64,000 nt of DNA from Flexilinea sp. (GTDB lineage: Bacteria > Chloroflexota > Anaerolineae > Anaerolineales > Anaerolineaceae), in NCBI GenBank assembly GCA_017432685.1, contig JAFRIR010000118.1, forward strand, positions 1 through 64,000, written 5' to 3'. The position numbers and the translations under genes were made by a program. Shown here in pieces: positions 1 through 7,931 of this stretch; the first letter of the stretch is position 1; the number at the start of each line of letters is the position of its first letter. The notes under the pieces are model-generated. The model made no database searches and was not told the DNA's origin. It was given only the letters and a program-made list of their open reading frames with translations.

Positions 1-190
1 GTGGGGATTGTCCCTTTATGGGACTGTCCCCGTTGGCGGACCCGTGAAAAATAACAACAGCTCATCTGTGGGGATTGTCCCTTTATGGGACTGTCCCCGT
101 TGGCGGACCCGTGAAAAATAACAACAGCTCATCTGTGGGGATTGTCCCTTTATGGGACTGTCCCCGTTGGCGGACCCGTGAAAAATAACC
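1..190. repeat. Tandem array of a 67-bp REP-like palindromic unit (2.8 copies)
   Basis: The units begin at 1, 68 and 135 and are identical over the compared length; the third breaks off near 190. Each unit contains a palindrome with GGGGA/GTCCC and GGGAC/GTCCCC arms, followed by a short spacer ending in CTCATCT. The same GGGAC/GTCCC feet recur at 15342, 24582, 25441 and elsewhere, so this is probably a local expansion of the genome-wide REP family. It lies directly before hsdS and may separate it from genes left of the window. Confidence 0.9.
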
Positions 191-223
191 ACGCAGTGCG
201 TGGCGAATGACAAAGGATAACTT

Positions 224-1813
224 ATGAATGCACAGCAGCTGAAGAATTCCATTTTACAGATGGCGGTGTCGGGAAAGCTGGTTCCGCAGGATCCGAACGA
301 TGAGCCCGCCTCTGTTCTGCTGGAACGGATCCGCGCCGAAAAGGAAGAGCTGATCCGGGCGGGGAAGATCAAGCGGGAAAAGAATCCATCATATATTTTT
401 CGCGGTCCCGACAATGCCTTTTATGAGAAAATTGGCGATAAAGAACCGGTCTCCATCGCGGATGAAGTTCCCTTTGAAATTCCGGATAGCTGGGAGTGGT
501 GTCGGATATCATCTATTTCTGCTGTAGTTACTAAGGGAACCACACCCAGAGGCGGAAATGTAGCTTATCTTGATGCTGGAATCGGTTTTTTACGTGCAGA
601 AAATGTTGCAGGTTTAGACAAATTGGATAAAAAGAGTCTTAACTATATCGACGAAACCACTCATAATGAATTTCTTAAGCGTTCTATTTTAGAGTCTAAT
701 GATATTCTTATAACGATAGCTGGAACACTGGGCAGAACAGCATTAGTTCGAAAGGATGATTTGCCACTGAATGCAAATCAGGCAATTTCCATAATTAGAC
801 CTGTAGATACAGTAGATGTAGATTTGCTATATGTTATTTATGCATTGAATTCACCGGTAATCCAGAAGTTTTTAACTACCCAGAAAAAGATAACTGCTAT
901 TCCAAATTTAACACTGGAGATTATTTCTGAGTGTCTTATTCCAGTTCCCCCTCTTTCCGAACAACATCGAATAGTAAAAAAAACAAAAGAAATTGTGCCA
1001 TACGTCGAGAAATATGCTGTGACTGAAATTCATCTGGATTCATTAAACACACAATTTCCTAATCAGCTCAAAAAATCCATCCTTCAGCAGGCGGTGCAGG
1101 GGAAGCTGGCGCCGCAGGATCCGGAAGATGAACCGGCGAGTGTGTTGCTGGAACGCATCCGCGCCGAAAAGGAAGAGCTGATCCGGGCGGGAAAGATCAA
1201 ACGGGAAAAGAATCCGTCATATATTTTTCGTGGTTCTGACAATGCCTTTTATGAGCAGATCGGGGATAAAGAACCCGTCTCCATCGCGGATGAAATTCCT
1301 TTCGATATCCCGGATAGCTGGGAGTGGGTAAGATTGGGAAACATTTTTTATCACAATACTGGAAAAGCCTTAAACGCCTCAAACCAAACAGGACAGTTAC
1401 TGGAATATATCACAACATCTAATCTTTATTGGAATCGCTTTGAGCTTGATTCACTTCGGCAAATGTATTTTACCGATGAAGAAATAGAAAAATGTACAGC
1501 AAAAAAAGGTGATCTCCTCGTATGTGAAGGTGGTGAAATAGGTAGAGCTGCGATCTGGCCATATGAATATGATATTCGAATCCAAAATCATATTCATCGT
1601 CTCCGTGCCTATGTTCCCGTTTGTACGCATTTTTATTATTACATATTCTATTTATACAAAAATGTTGGCTGGATCGGTGGTAAAGGTATTGGTATCCAGG
1701 GGTTATCATCAAATGCATTACATGTTTTATTATTTCCGCTTCCTCCTCTTTCCGAACAACACCGAATCGTTGAAAAAATTGAAGAATTGATGCCGATGAT
1801 CAAAGCTTTATGA
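224..1813 (+). CDS. hsdS: Type I restriction-modification system specificity subunit (HsdS)
   Basis: This DNA-recognition subunit would pair with HsdM and HsdR in a type I methylase/restriction complex. At 529 residues it has the normal two-half layout. A conserved segment at residues 6-92 is repeated at 282-368, and each copy leads into a variable target-recognition domain (about 93-270 and 369-515) that ends in a PLPPLSEQHRIV-type helix. The start has AAAGGA seven bases upstream. The two conserved segments are close at DNA level, which favours recombination between halves. The recognition domains are AT-richer than the flanks, as usual for swapped specificity cassettes. No hsdM or hsdR follows; partners may lie left of the window or be missing. 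The family call is firm; activity is unknown. Confidence 0.93.
   Translation: MNAQQLKNSILQMAVSGKLVPQDPNDEPASVLLERIRAEKEELIRAGKIKREKNPSYIFRGPDNAFYEKIGDKEPVSIADEVPFEIPDSWEWCRISSISAVVTKGTTPRGGNVAYLDAGIGFLRAENVAGLDKLDKKSLNYIDETTHNEFLKRSILESNDILITIAGTLGRTALVRKDDLPLNANQAISIIRPVDTVDVDLLYVIYALNSPVIQKFLTTQKKITAIPNLTLEIISECLIPVPPLSEQHRIVKKTKEIVPYVEKYAVTEIHLDSLNTQFPNQLKKSILQQAVQGKLAPQDPEDEPASVLLERIRAEKEELIRAGKIKREKNPSYIFRGSDNAFYEQIGDKEPVSIADEIPFDIPDSWEWVRLGNIFYHNTGKALNASNQTGQLLEYITTSNLYWNRFELDSLRQMYFTDEEIEKCTAKKGDLLVCEGGEIGRAAIWPYEYDIRIQNHIHRLRAYVPVCTHFYYYIFYLYKNVGWIGGKGIGIQGLSSNALHVLLFPLPPLSEQHRIVEKIEELMPMIKAL
1067..1327 (+). repeat. Intragenic direct repeat in hsdS (second copy; first copy 239-499)
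   Basis: Positions 239-499 and 1067-1327 align over 261 bases without a gap and share an exact run of about 35 bases. They encode the conserved linker of the two HsdS halves. Direct repeats of this kind are known substrates for exchange of target-recognition domains. Confidence 0.85.
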
Positions 1814-1930
1814 CGTGCACCAGAGGAACAGATCCATCCTTCGGATAGTAACCGTCAGCGGGGTCTGAACAGTTACTTCTTTTGAATCATTATCGTGATA
1901 AAATAGGAGAGAAATAATCTGGAGAACATT

Positions 1931-2206
1931 ATGGAACAAATAGATTTAATAGTCCCGACAGATGTTAATCTGGAAAAAAATTTCAGCGATTTTTGCGATG
2001 AAGTTGGAATGTCTGTTGCCACAGCGATAAACATTTTTATGAAAAAAACAGTGAGAGAGAACAAGATTCCTTTTGAAATTAGTGCGGATATACCTAATGA
2101 GGAAACAAGAGAAGCACTTGAAGAGGGAAAAAGAATTCTGGAACATCCTGAACTTTATAAAAATTATACAGACGTTGATGAGCTCATGAAAGATTTATTG
2201 GCATGA
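1931..2206 (+). CDS. RelB/DinJ family antitoxin (orphan)
   Basis: The 91-residue protein begins with the ribbon-helix-helix pattern of DinJ/RelB antitoxins: a short beta strand, then DVNLEKNFSDFCDEVGMSV, then a helix ending in IFMKKTVRENKIPFE. Such proteins dimerise, repress their own promoter and neutralise a YafQ/RelE mRNA interferase through an acidic C-terminal tail, which is present here as LEEGKRIL to the end. The stop overlaps the start of the toxin gene by the usual ATGA, but that gene is only a stub (2203-2256). The antitoxin is therefore intact but has no local toxin. It could act on a homologous toxin elsewhere or persist as a repressor. Confidence 0.85.
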   Translation: MEQIDLIVPTDVNLEKNFSDFCDEVGMSVATAINIFMKKTVRENKIPFEISADIPNEETREALEEGKRILEHPELYKNYTDVDELMKDLLA

Positions 2207-2256
2207 TCTATTCTATTACACCTACATCAAAATTCAAGAAGGATATTAAAAAATAA
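2203..2256 (+). pseudogene. YafQ-type toxin remnant (17 codons)
   Basis: An ATG overlapping the antitoxin stop opens a 17-codon frame reading MIYSITPTSKFKKDIKK before TAA TAG. This matches the N-terminus of YafQ-family toxins, which start with a strand and then SKFKKDLKK. The rest of the toxin, including its catalytic histidines, is absent, and the pepV ribosome-binding site follows within 10 bases. A deletion has therefore removed the toxin body and placed pepV behind the antitoxin gene. Confidence 0.75.
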
Positions 2257-2277
2257 TAGTTTAAAGGAGCGGGAAAG

Positions 2278-3666
2278 ATGATCGAAAAAATTCGCAGTGC
2301 ATTTGAAGTTTACCGGCAGGAGATGCTGGATGACCTGGCGGCGCTGGTCGCCATTGACAGTTCCGGTGAAGGTCCCGTAAAGGAAGGCATGCCCTTCGGT
2401 GAAGGTCCGGCAAAAGCGCTGGACTGTTTTCTGAAAATCGCGCAGCGCATGGGACTGGAAACCGACAATGTGGATAATTATGCCGGCGTGGTCAGTTACG
2501 GTGACGGCGAAGAGACTGTCGGGGTGCTGGCCCATCTGGATGTGGTCCCGGCAGGAAAAGGCTGGTCCACAGATCCTTTCACCATGGTCATCAAAGACGG
2601 GAAAATGTACGGACGCGGTGTGATTGACGACAAGGGTTCCGCAATTGCGGCGCTTTACGGGCTGCGAATCATCAAAGAGCTCGGCATTCCGCTCAAACGC
2701 GGCCTGCGGCTGGTGGTCGGCTGTAATGAGGAACTGGGCTCCCGCTGCATGGAATATTATGTCACCCACCGCACACCTCCGACCCTTGGCTTCACCCCGG
2801 ATGCTTCTTATCCGCTGATTCATGGCGAAAAGGGCAGCTTCTGGGCAAAACTCTTCTTCGATAAGGAAGAACTGCCGATCCTGAAGATGGAAGCCGGTGA
2901 AGTGTTCAATGCCGTTCCGGCAGAATGCACCGTGATTCTGGATGGATCAGTCAGCGTAGACGCGCTCAAAGCTTCCGCTGACAAGGGATTTGCCGAAGGA
3001 TATCCGGTGACCATCGAAAAGACCGCAGACGGGAAGATCTGTATGCTCGTCAAGGGGAAAGCCGCTCATGGCTCCATGCCCTACCTCGGTGTCAACGCTA
3101 TCGTCTCCGCGGCCATGATCCTCTGCGATGCGCTGGGAGAAAAAGCCGGCAAGCTGCTGCACTTTGCAAAAGACGTGATCGGACGGGATCCCTATGGTAA
3201 AACCGCCGGAGTTTACTTCAAAGATGACAACGGTGAACTGACGCTGAACCTCGGGTTGCTGCGCTTTGAAAACGGCGAAGGCTGGCTGGGGACCGATATC
3301 CGCTTCCCTGTGACAGGAAACGGCGCCTATGCCACGGGGCTTTATCAGGCCATGGCCGACAAATACAGCATTCGTGCCGAGATCCCGACACCCTCCGAAC
3401 CGCATTTCGTCCCCGAAGACAGCGAGCTGGTGACCACACTGCTGAAGGTTTATCGGGAAGTCACCGGAGAACAGGACGCGAAGTCCGTCACTATCGGCGG
3501 TGGAACCTATGCCCGCCATGTCGGAAAGAATTTCGTGGCGTTTGGACCGGAATTCCATGACCAGGATTACCACATGCACGACGCGGATGAATTCTACCCG
3601 CTGGATGAATATATGAAGCACTGCGTGATCTGCACCATGGGGATGCTTTCATTGAGTAAGGAGTAA
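2278..3666 (+). CDS. pepV: M20 family dipeptidase PepV
   Basis: This cytoplasmic di-zinc dipeptidase of the PepV/Sapep group releases amino acids from imported dipeptides. The 462-residue length is typical. Metal-site motifs are present in order: AHLDVVP near residue 87, GVIDDKG near 120, the CNEELGS catalytic and metal glutamates near 155, TPDASYP near 177, and a C-terminal HMHDADE histidine near 430. The inserted lid domain with the second-subsite histidine (KAAHGSMP) is present. An AAAGGAG site precedes the ATG. The gene directly follows the toxin stub, so it may be partly transcribed from the antitoxin promoter. A strong palindromic terminator lies at 3736-3775. Confidence 0.95.
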   Translation: MIEKIRSAFEVYRQEMLDDLAALVAIDSSGEGPVKEGMPFGEGPAKALDCFLKIAQRMGLETDNVDNYAGVVSYGDGEETVGVLAHLDVVPAGKGWSTDPFTMVIKDGKMYGRGVIDDKGSAIAALYGLRIIKELGIPLKRGLRLVVGCNEELGSRCMEYYVTHRTPPTLGFTPDASYPLIHGEKGSFWAKLFFDKEELPILKMEAGEVFNAVPAECTVILDGSVSVDALKASADKGFAEGYPVTIEKTADGKICMLVKGKAAHGSMPYLGVNAIVSAAMILCDALGEKAGKLLHFAKDVIGRDPYGKTAGVYFKDDNGELTLNLGLLRFENGEGWLGTDIRFPVTGNGAYATGLYQAMADKYSIRAEIPTPSEPHFVPEDSELVTTLLKVYREVTGEQDAKSVTIGGGTYARHVGKNFVAFGPEFHDQDYHMHDADEFYPLDEYMKHCVICTMGMLSLSKE

Positions 3667-3735
3667 GGAGTAAGGAGTAAGGAATGATCGTTCGCGATTA
3701 CCCAAGTCCCGAGCCACCAGTCCCCAACCACCATT

Positions 3736-3775
3736 AAAACGAAAACGAGGATGAAATCATCCTCGTTTTCGTTTT
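3736..3775. terminator. Bidirectional terminator between pepV and tRNA-Pro
   Basis: A perfect 19-bp inverted repeat (3736-3754 and 3757-3775) has A-rich and T-rich ends, so it can work for pepV on the plus strand and for the tRNA on the minus strand. Just before it are short tandem GAGTAAG repeats (3655-3683). Confidence 0.8.
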
Positions 3776-3796
3776 CCCGGCTAAAGAAACTATTTG

Positions 3797-3871
3797 TCGG
3801 GGCACTGGGATTTGAACCCAGGGCCTCTTGCACCCCATGCAAGCGCGCTAGCCGGGCTGCGCCATGCCCCG
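3797..3871 (-). tRNA. tRNA-Pro (anticodon GGG)
   Basis: The minus strand folds into a full cloverleaf of 75 nt with acceptor stem CGGGGC/GCCCCG and discriminator A. The D arm contains AGCCCGGCTAG, the anticodon stem is CTTGC/GCAAG with loop ATGGGGT (anticodon GGG at 3836-3834), and the T arm is CTGGGTTCAAATCCCAG. No CCA is encoded. A good promoter lies directly upstream (3885-3912) and the 3736-3775 hairpin downstream. Confidence 0.95.
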
Positions 3872-3884
3872 TACAACAGTCTTT

Positions 3885-3912
3885 ATTATACACGCTTTCA
3901 GAAAATATGCAA
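3885..3912 (-). promoter_or_regulatory. Sigma70-type promoter of tRNA-Pro
   Basis: On the minus strand, TTGCAT (3912-3907) and TATAAT (3890-3885) are separated by 16 bases. The -10 box lies 13 bases before the mature 5' end of the tRNA. Confidence 0.7.
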
Positions 3913-4015
3913 ATCATTTATGATTTTTCTGTCATGACAGGCGCCAAAATATCATTTTTGTGTAATAATTAGGAACACACTGAAAATTGAGATTTTCTCA
4001 GGAGATGAGGTAAAT

Positions 4016-4762
4016 ATGCAGATTTTCGCTCACAGAGGTTTCTCTTTACAATATCCGGAAAACACCATGACCGCCTTCCGCAAAGCGCTGGAAGCCGGGG
4101 CTGATGGCATTGAGATGGATGCCCGCCTCACACAGGATGGACAGATCGTCATCATGCACGATTCATCCATTGACCGCACCACCAACGGCAAGGGCAAGGT
4201 TCGTGATATGCCGCTCAAGGAGATTCTCGGTCTGGATGCAGGGATCAAAAAGGGTGTTGTATTCGAAAATGAACGTGTTCCCATGCTGGAACAGGTCTTT
4301 GCGGAACTGGGCGGGAAACTGCTTCTGAACATCGAACTGTGCAACTATGACGAAGGGGACAACCGCATGCTGGCCAATCAGACAGTTGAACTGATCGAAA
4401 AATACAAGCTGGTGGATTCCGTCATCATCTCTTCATTCCGCTTCAACAACCTCGTTTATGTGAAAGACAAAAACCCTGCCATCTCCTGCGGGCTGCTTGC
4501 CAAACAGGGAATCATGGGGCTGTTTGCACGAAATTTGCTGAATCATTCCGTTTCGGTGGACGCGCTGCATCCCTTTTATACCGATGCAGGCGCCGGGCTG
4601 ATTCGCAAGGAACAGCAGTGCGGGCGCAAAGTTCGTGCCTGGACCGTAAATTCGCCTGAAGATATTCGCCAGCTCTACGAACTCGGTGTGGACGCTATCT
4701 TCACCGATGACCCGCTGAATTCAAGGGAATTCTACGCAAGTGAAAAGCTTATCAGCGGTTAG
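4016..4762 (+). CDS. Glycerophosphodiester phosphodiesterase
   Basis: This enzyme hydrolyses glycerophosphodiesters from phospholipid turnover to glycerol-3-phosphate and an alcohol. The 248-residue protein has the GDPD TIM-barrel signatures: FAHRGFS with the catalytic His at residue 6, ENTMTAF, GIEMDARLTQDG with the metal-binding Glu/Asp, and MHDSSIDRTT with the second catalytic His. The C-terminal strand reads VDAIFTDDP. There is no signal peptide, so it is cytoplasmic and UgpQ-like. GAGG lies five bases before the ATG. The gene stands alone and ends at the 4807-4835 terminator shared with the convergent htrA. Confidence 0.93.
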   Translation: MQIFAHRGFSLQYPENTMTAFRKALEAGADGIEMDARLTQDGQIVIMHDSSIDRTTNGKGKVRDMPLKEILGLDAGIKKGVVFENERVPMLEQVFAELGGKLLLNIELCNYDEGDNRMLANQTVELIEKYKLVDSVIISSFRFNNLVYVKDKNPAISCGLLAKQGIMGLFARNLLNHSVSVDALHPFYTDAGAGLIRKEQQCGRKVRAWTVNSPEDIRQLYELGVDAIFTDDPLNSREFYASEKLISG

Positions 4763-4806
4763 CAGTCAGCGGATAGAGGCGCCGCAGCACGGCAATTTAA
4801 AAAAGG

Positions 4807-4835
4807 AACCTGCCCGAAATCGGGCAGGTTTTTCT
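4807..4835. terminator. Terminator between GDPD gene and htrA
   Basis: The stem AACCTGCCCG / CGGGCAGGTT with loop AAAT is followed by a T run on the plus strand. It also lies just past the htrA stop on the minus strand. Confidence 0.85.
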
Positions 4836-4877
4836 TATTATCTGCCGCAAAGCGGCACTTCTTTCAACCGACCATTA

Positions 4878-6455
4878 TTATCTTGCCAGGGTATTGCCGA
4901 GGGTCAAACGCAGGTCCTGACTTTCACCGTCACGTTCGATGGTGACTGTCACACGTTCACCCGGCAGATGTTTTGCGATCTCATCCTTCAGCTCAGCAAC
5001 ACTGTTGACTTCTACGCCATCGAAACCGGTGATGATGTCACCCTCTTCCATGCCCGCGTCAGCTGCTGCACTGTCTTCCATGACTGTGTTCACCAGAACA
5101 CCGTTCACATCGGACTGATCTGAGATATAAACACCGAGTGATGCTTTGCCGCTTTCCTGCTCTTCCGGCTCTTCCTCTTCCGTCCCGGCCAAAGCATTGG
5201 CATGACGCTGGGCAGCGTTCGGGCGGGCAGCCAGGGTCAAATCCACATCCATTTCTTTGCCGTCACGGATGACATGCAGGGTGATGGTGTCACCGATGGA
5301 GGTGTTGGAGCTCAGATAGGCGATGATGTCATCCATGGCTTTGACGTCACGGTCATTGATCTTCGTGATGATGTCGCCGCCGGCTTTGATATAAGTACCC
5401 TTTGCAATTTCCAGGTCTTCATCACCGCCCCTGATTCCGGCAGCTGCTGCCGGGCTGTTCGGCTGGATGGTCTGGATATAAGCGCCGCGCATGTCATGAT
5501 CCAGTTCCAGCTGTTCGTTGATGGCAGGGGTCAGCGCCACACCACTGAAACCGATCCACGGATGTTCATATTCTCCGTTTTCGATCAGGGCAGGGATCAC
5601 GCGGCTGACCAGGTTGGACGGGATCGCGTAACCGATGCCGGCTGAGGAGTAGCTGTAAGAAGAGAAAGCCATGACTACACCGACCACTTCACCGTCAATG
5701 TTGATCAGCACACCGCCGGAGTTCCCCGGGTTGATGGAGGCATCCGTCTGGATGACATCCGGAATGGTGTAGTTGCCGGTACCGTCATTTTCACCGACTG
5801 CATAGCTGCGGCCGAGAGCGGAGATGATACCCTGGGTCATGGTGCCGGTCTGGCCCAGCGGGTTACCGATGGCTGCTGCCAGTTCACCCGGTTTCAGAGC
5901 AGAGGAATCGCCCATGGTGACAGGGATCAAATCTGTCTTAGGATTTTCGACCTCGAGAACAGCCAGGTCACTGTCCGGATCCGCACCGATGACTTTTGCA
6001 GTACGTTGAATTCCGTCGGAATAGGTGATGGTCACTTCCACCGCATCTTCGATGACGTGGTTATTGGTAACAATATGACCTTCCTCATCCCAGACAAAAC
6101 CGGTACCGGAGCCATAGGTGAGCTGAGGTTCCTGCTCTTTCGGTTCTTCTTTCTGACGGTCATCCTGCTGTTCAAACTGGCGGAAGAAACGGTCAAATTC
6201 AGGTCCGAAGATGTCGCCGAAGTCGAATTCGTCACCATCGATCTGATAAGTGGTTCCGGAGCCTTCTACTGCTTTTGCAACATAAACATAAACGACGGAA
6301 GGGTTGATCGCTTCATACAGATCGGTAAATGAAGCTTTCGCCTCATTGATCGCTTCCGCTTTTGTTTCATCCGCAAAAACAGGCATGCACACAGAGGTCA
6401 GCAGTGCCATAACTACAAGCACAAGAATATAGGAGAGATTTTTTGTTTGTTTCAT
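4878..6455 (-). CDS. HtrA/DegP-like serine protease with two PDZ domains
   Basis: This is a surface or envelope protein quality-control protease of the S1C family. An N-terminal signal or anchor segment (about residues 8-28) is followed by an acidic, flexible region. The trypsin-like domain has catalytic triad His133 (VTNNHVIED), Asp163 (DSDLAVLE) and Ser246 (NPGNSGGVL). Two PDZ domains follow at about 300-410 and 440-525. The 525 residues match a two-PDZ DegP/DegQ layout rather than the one-PDZ form of many Gram-positive HtrA proteins. Upstream is a perfect pair of 11-bp direct repeats (6526-6547) like an OmpR/PhoB-type operator, so envelope-stress control is likely. Confidence 0.95.
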   Translation of the reverse strand: MKQTKNLSYILVLVVMALLTSVCMPVFADETKAEAINEAKASFTDLYEAINPSVVYVYVAKAVEGSGTTYQIDGDEFDFGDIFGPEFDRFFRQFEQQDDRQKEEPKEQEPQLTYGSGTGFVWDEEGHIVTNNHVIEDAVEVTITYSDGIQRTAKVIGADPDSDLAVLEVENPKTDLIPVTMGDSSALKPGELAAAIGNPLGQTGTMTQGIISALGRSYAVGENDGTGNYTIPDVIQTDASINPGNSGGVLINIDGEVVGVVMAFSSYSYSSAGIGYAIPSNLVSRVIPALIENGEYEHPWIGFSGVALTPAINEQLELDHDMRGAYIQTIQPNSPAAAAGIRGGDEDLEIAKGTYIKAGGDIITKINDRDVKAMDDIIAYLSSNTSIGDTITLHVIRDGKEMDVDLTLAARPNAAQRHANALAGTEEEEPEEQESGKASLGVYISDQSDVNGVLVNTVMEDSAAADAGMEEGDIITGFDGVEVNSVAELKDEIAKHLPGERVTVTIERDGESQDLRLTLGNTLAR

Positions 6456-6525
6456 AATATTTATTTTTCCTTTCTTCCGGGAAACAAGACCCGGATTCTG
6501 TTTTCCAATTATCAGGATAACACCT

Positions 6526-6547
6526 GAACATTAGAACAACATTAGAA
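6526..6547 (-). promoter_or_regulatory. Tandem 11-bp operator, OmpR/PhoB response-regulator type
   Basis: The minus strand reads TTCTAATGTTG directly followed by TTCTAATGTTC, 71-92 bases upstream of the htrA start. Two direct repeats on an 11-bp period are the standard binding layout of OmpR/PhoB-family regulators. In Bacillus the CssR regulator of this family controls htrA genes. The regulator itself is not in this window. Confidence 0.6.
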
Positions 6548-6570
6548 TACATGAATTTTCATAAAAATCA

Positions 6571-6700
6571 GGGAACCTCTAAAAACTTCAATTTATCTCT
6601 GTCCCGAGGAGATTCAGCGAACAAATTCGCTGAATCTCCTCGGGAGGTTTCCGGGGGCTGCCGCCCCCATACCCCCGCCCGGTAGTTTTAATAGATGTCC
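6571..6700. mobile_element. MITE-like element, copy 1
   Basis: The 130-bp element has imperfect terminal inverted repeats (GGGAACCTCTAAAAAC at the left, AATAGATGTCC at the right). It carries a perfect 19-bp hairpin (6603-6621 with 6626-6644, loop CAAA) and a GGGGGC/GCCCCC core followed by CATACCCCCGCC. Related copies are at 13129, 38204 (inverted) and 47041 (hairpin deleted). It ends one base before the panE stop codon. There is no coding capacity. Confidence 0.8.
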
Positions 6701-6701
6701 G

Positions 6702-7733
6702 TCAGATTTGCAACTCATCCCGAAGTTTTTTCGGATTCTTTTCATAACTGTCAAGCGGCAGCTTTCCGGCAGCCAGGTTTGTCAGGATCTCATAGTAGGC
6801 ATGGTTCACCGGTGTCGGCACGCCAAGTGAATCACCGTAACGGGCAACCGCACCGTTGAGAAATTCCACTTCGCTTTCCTTTCTGCCTGCGTGCAGATCG
6901 ATATAAAAAGAGGGCATTTTGGAACCGCGTCCGCCGCCCACCGCTTTGACCAGCAGCGGCTTCGAAATGAAAGAGGGAAGTTCAATGCCAAGACACAGCA
7001 ATTTGATGGGCACACCGGGAATATTTACGGGCGAAATGCCGAGCCCTTTCATGACCGCCAGTGTTTCCTTCAGCTGCCGGATCTCCAGCGCAAACGCATC
7101 CGGATCAGAAAAGACATCTGCCGGTGTCATATTAAAAATAGCGGAGGCGGCATTGGAAAGCAGATTAGAGATCATCTTCGACCACTTCATTGCCGGTCCA
7201 TCGTTCATCAGTTTCGGTTTCAGCCCGGCTTCAGCACATTCACGGACCAGCTTTTCACAGATGGGATGCGTATCGGCAATACCCATCCCGCGCAGTTTGG
7301 CAACCTTGATCGCACCCTGTTCCCCGCGGCTGATGGCAGTACAGATGGAGCAGGCAATGACCTTTTCCTCACCGAAAACAGAGGCATATTTTCCTTCGTT
7401 TTCCACACCGTTCTGGAGACTGAGGATCGCCGGAACCCGGTCCGCGAACGGTTTTAATGCGTGAATCACGTCATCTGTGTTGAAACCCTTGACAGCGGTG
7501 ATCACCAGATCGATGTCATCATGCCTGGCAAATGCTTCTTCCGCACTGCCATAGGCATCAAAACGTTTCAGGTGATGCTTCTCTCCGTTAACGTCTTCGA
7601 TACGGATCCCATTTTCCTTCAGGGATGAAAGAAAGCGCGGCTGCTCAATGTAAATGAGCGGATTCCCGATCAGCGCCAGACTGCCGGCGATATAAGACCC
7701 GATAGCCCCTGCTCCAAAGCATAATATTTTCAT
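6702..7733 (-). CDS. panE: 2-dehydropantoate 2-reductase (ketopantoate reductase)
   Basis: The enzyme reduces 2-dehydropantoate to pantoate with NADPH in coenzyme A synthesis. The 343-residue protein opens with the Rossmann motif FGAGAIGSYIAG. It has the family pattern LQNGVENE near residue 110, the catalytic-helix Lys in MKWSKMISNLLSNA near 185, and the C-terminal KPLLVKAVGGGRGSKMPSFYIDLHAGRKSEVE-type segment with catalytic Glu. The start is supported by AGGA about six bases upstream. No other pantothenate genes are nearby, and some ApbA/PanE homologues act on other 2-oxo acids, so the substrate is inferred. MITE copy 1 ends one base from its stop. Confidence 0.9.
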   Translation of the reverse strand: MKILCFGAGAIGSYIAGSLALIGNPLIYIEQPRFLSSLKENGIRIEDVNGEKHHLKRFDAYGSAEEAFARHDDIDLVITAVKGFNTDDVIHALKPFADRVPAILSLQNGVENEGKYASVFGEEKVIACSICTAISRGEQGAIKVAKLRGMGIADTHPICEKLVRECAEAGLKPKLMNDGPAMKWSKMISNLLSNAASAIFNMTPADVFSDPDAFALEIRQLKETLAVMKGLGISPVNIPGVPIKLLCLGIELPSFISKPLLVKAVGGGRGSKMPSFYIDLHAGRKESEVEFLNGAVARYGDSLGVPTPVNHAYYEILTNLAAGKLPLDSYEKNPKKLRDELQI

Positions 7734-7772
7734 CGTTGTCCTGCTTTCTATGCTTCAAATATAAACGTATCC

Positions 7773-7866
7773 GTTCAATACCCGGCAGCGCATCACAGGA
7801 TACAGCCCTGCTGTGCTGGCTTTGCATCAGCAGCAGGGCAGTCTCTGTGTGCTTCATGCTGAACAG
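7773..7866. repeat. Dispersed structured repeat B, copy 1 (short form)
   Basis: The repeat begins GTTCAATACC, passes through the shared block GCATCACAGGATACAGCCCTG, and ends GCAGTCTCTGTGTGCTTCATGCTGAAC. Long forms are at 20623 and 56361, an inverted short form at 26666, and degenerate or partial forms at 20152 and 45160. The two ends are partly complementary, so the whole unit can fold on itself. Confidence 0.7.
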
Positions 7867-7884
7867 ATACCGATAAACGAACAA

Positions 7885-7908
7885 AAAACCGCAGAAATCT
7901 GCGGTTTT
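7885..7908 (-). terminator. Terminator of the DUF5684 gene
   Basis: Stem AAAACCGCAGA / TCTGCGGTTTT with a two-base loop. On the minus strand it is followed by a run of T and lies 24 bases past the stop at 7932. Confidence 0.85.
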
Positions 7909-7931
7909 CATCTTTCTGCATTTCTATCGTA

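Noticed and set aside
16..414. Minus-strand frame over the REP array and hsdS start
   Set aside because: It reads the palindromes and the antisense of hsdS; the repeated peptide inside it comes from the 67-bp tandem units.
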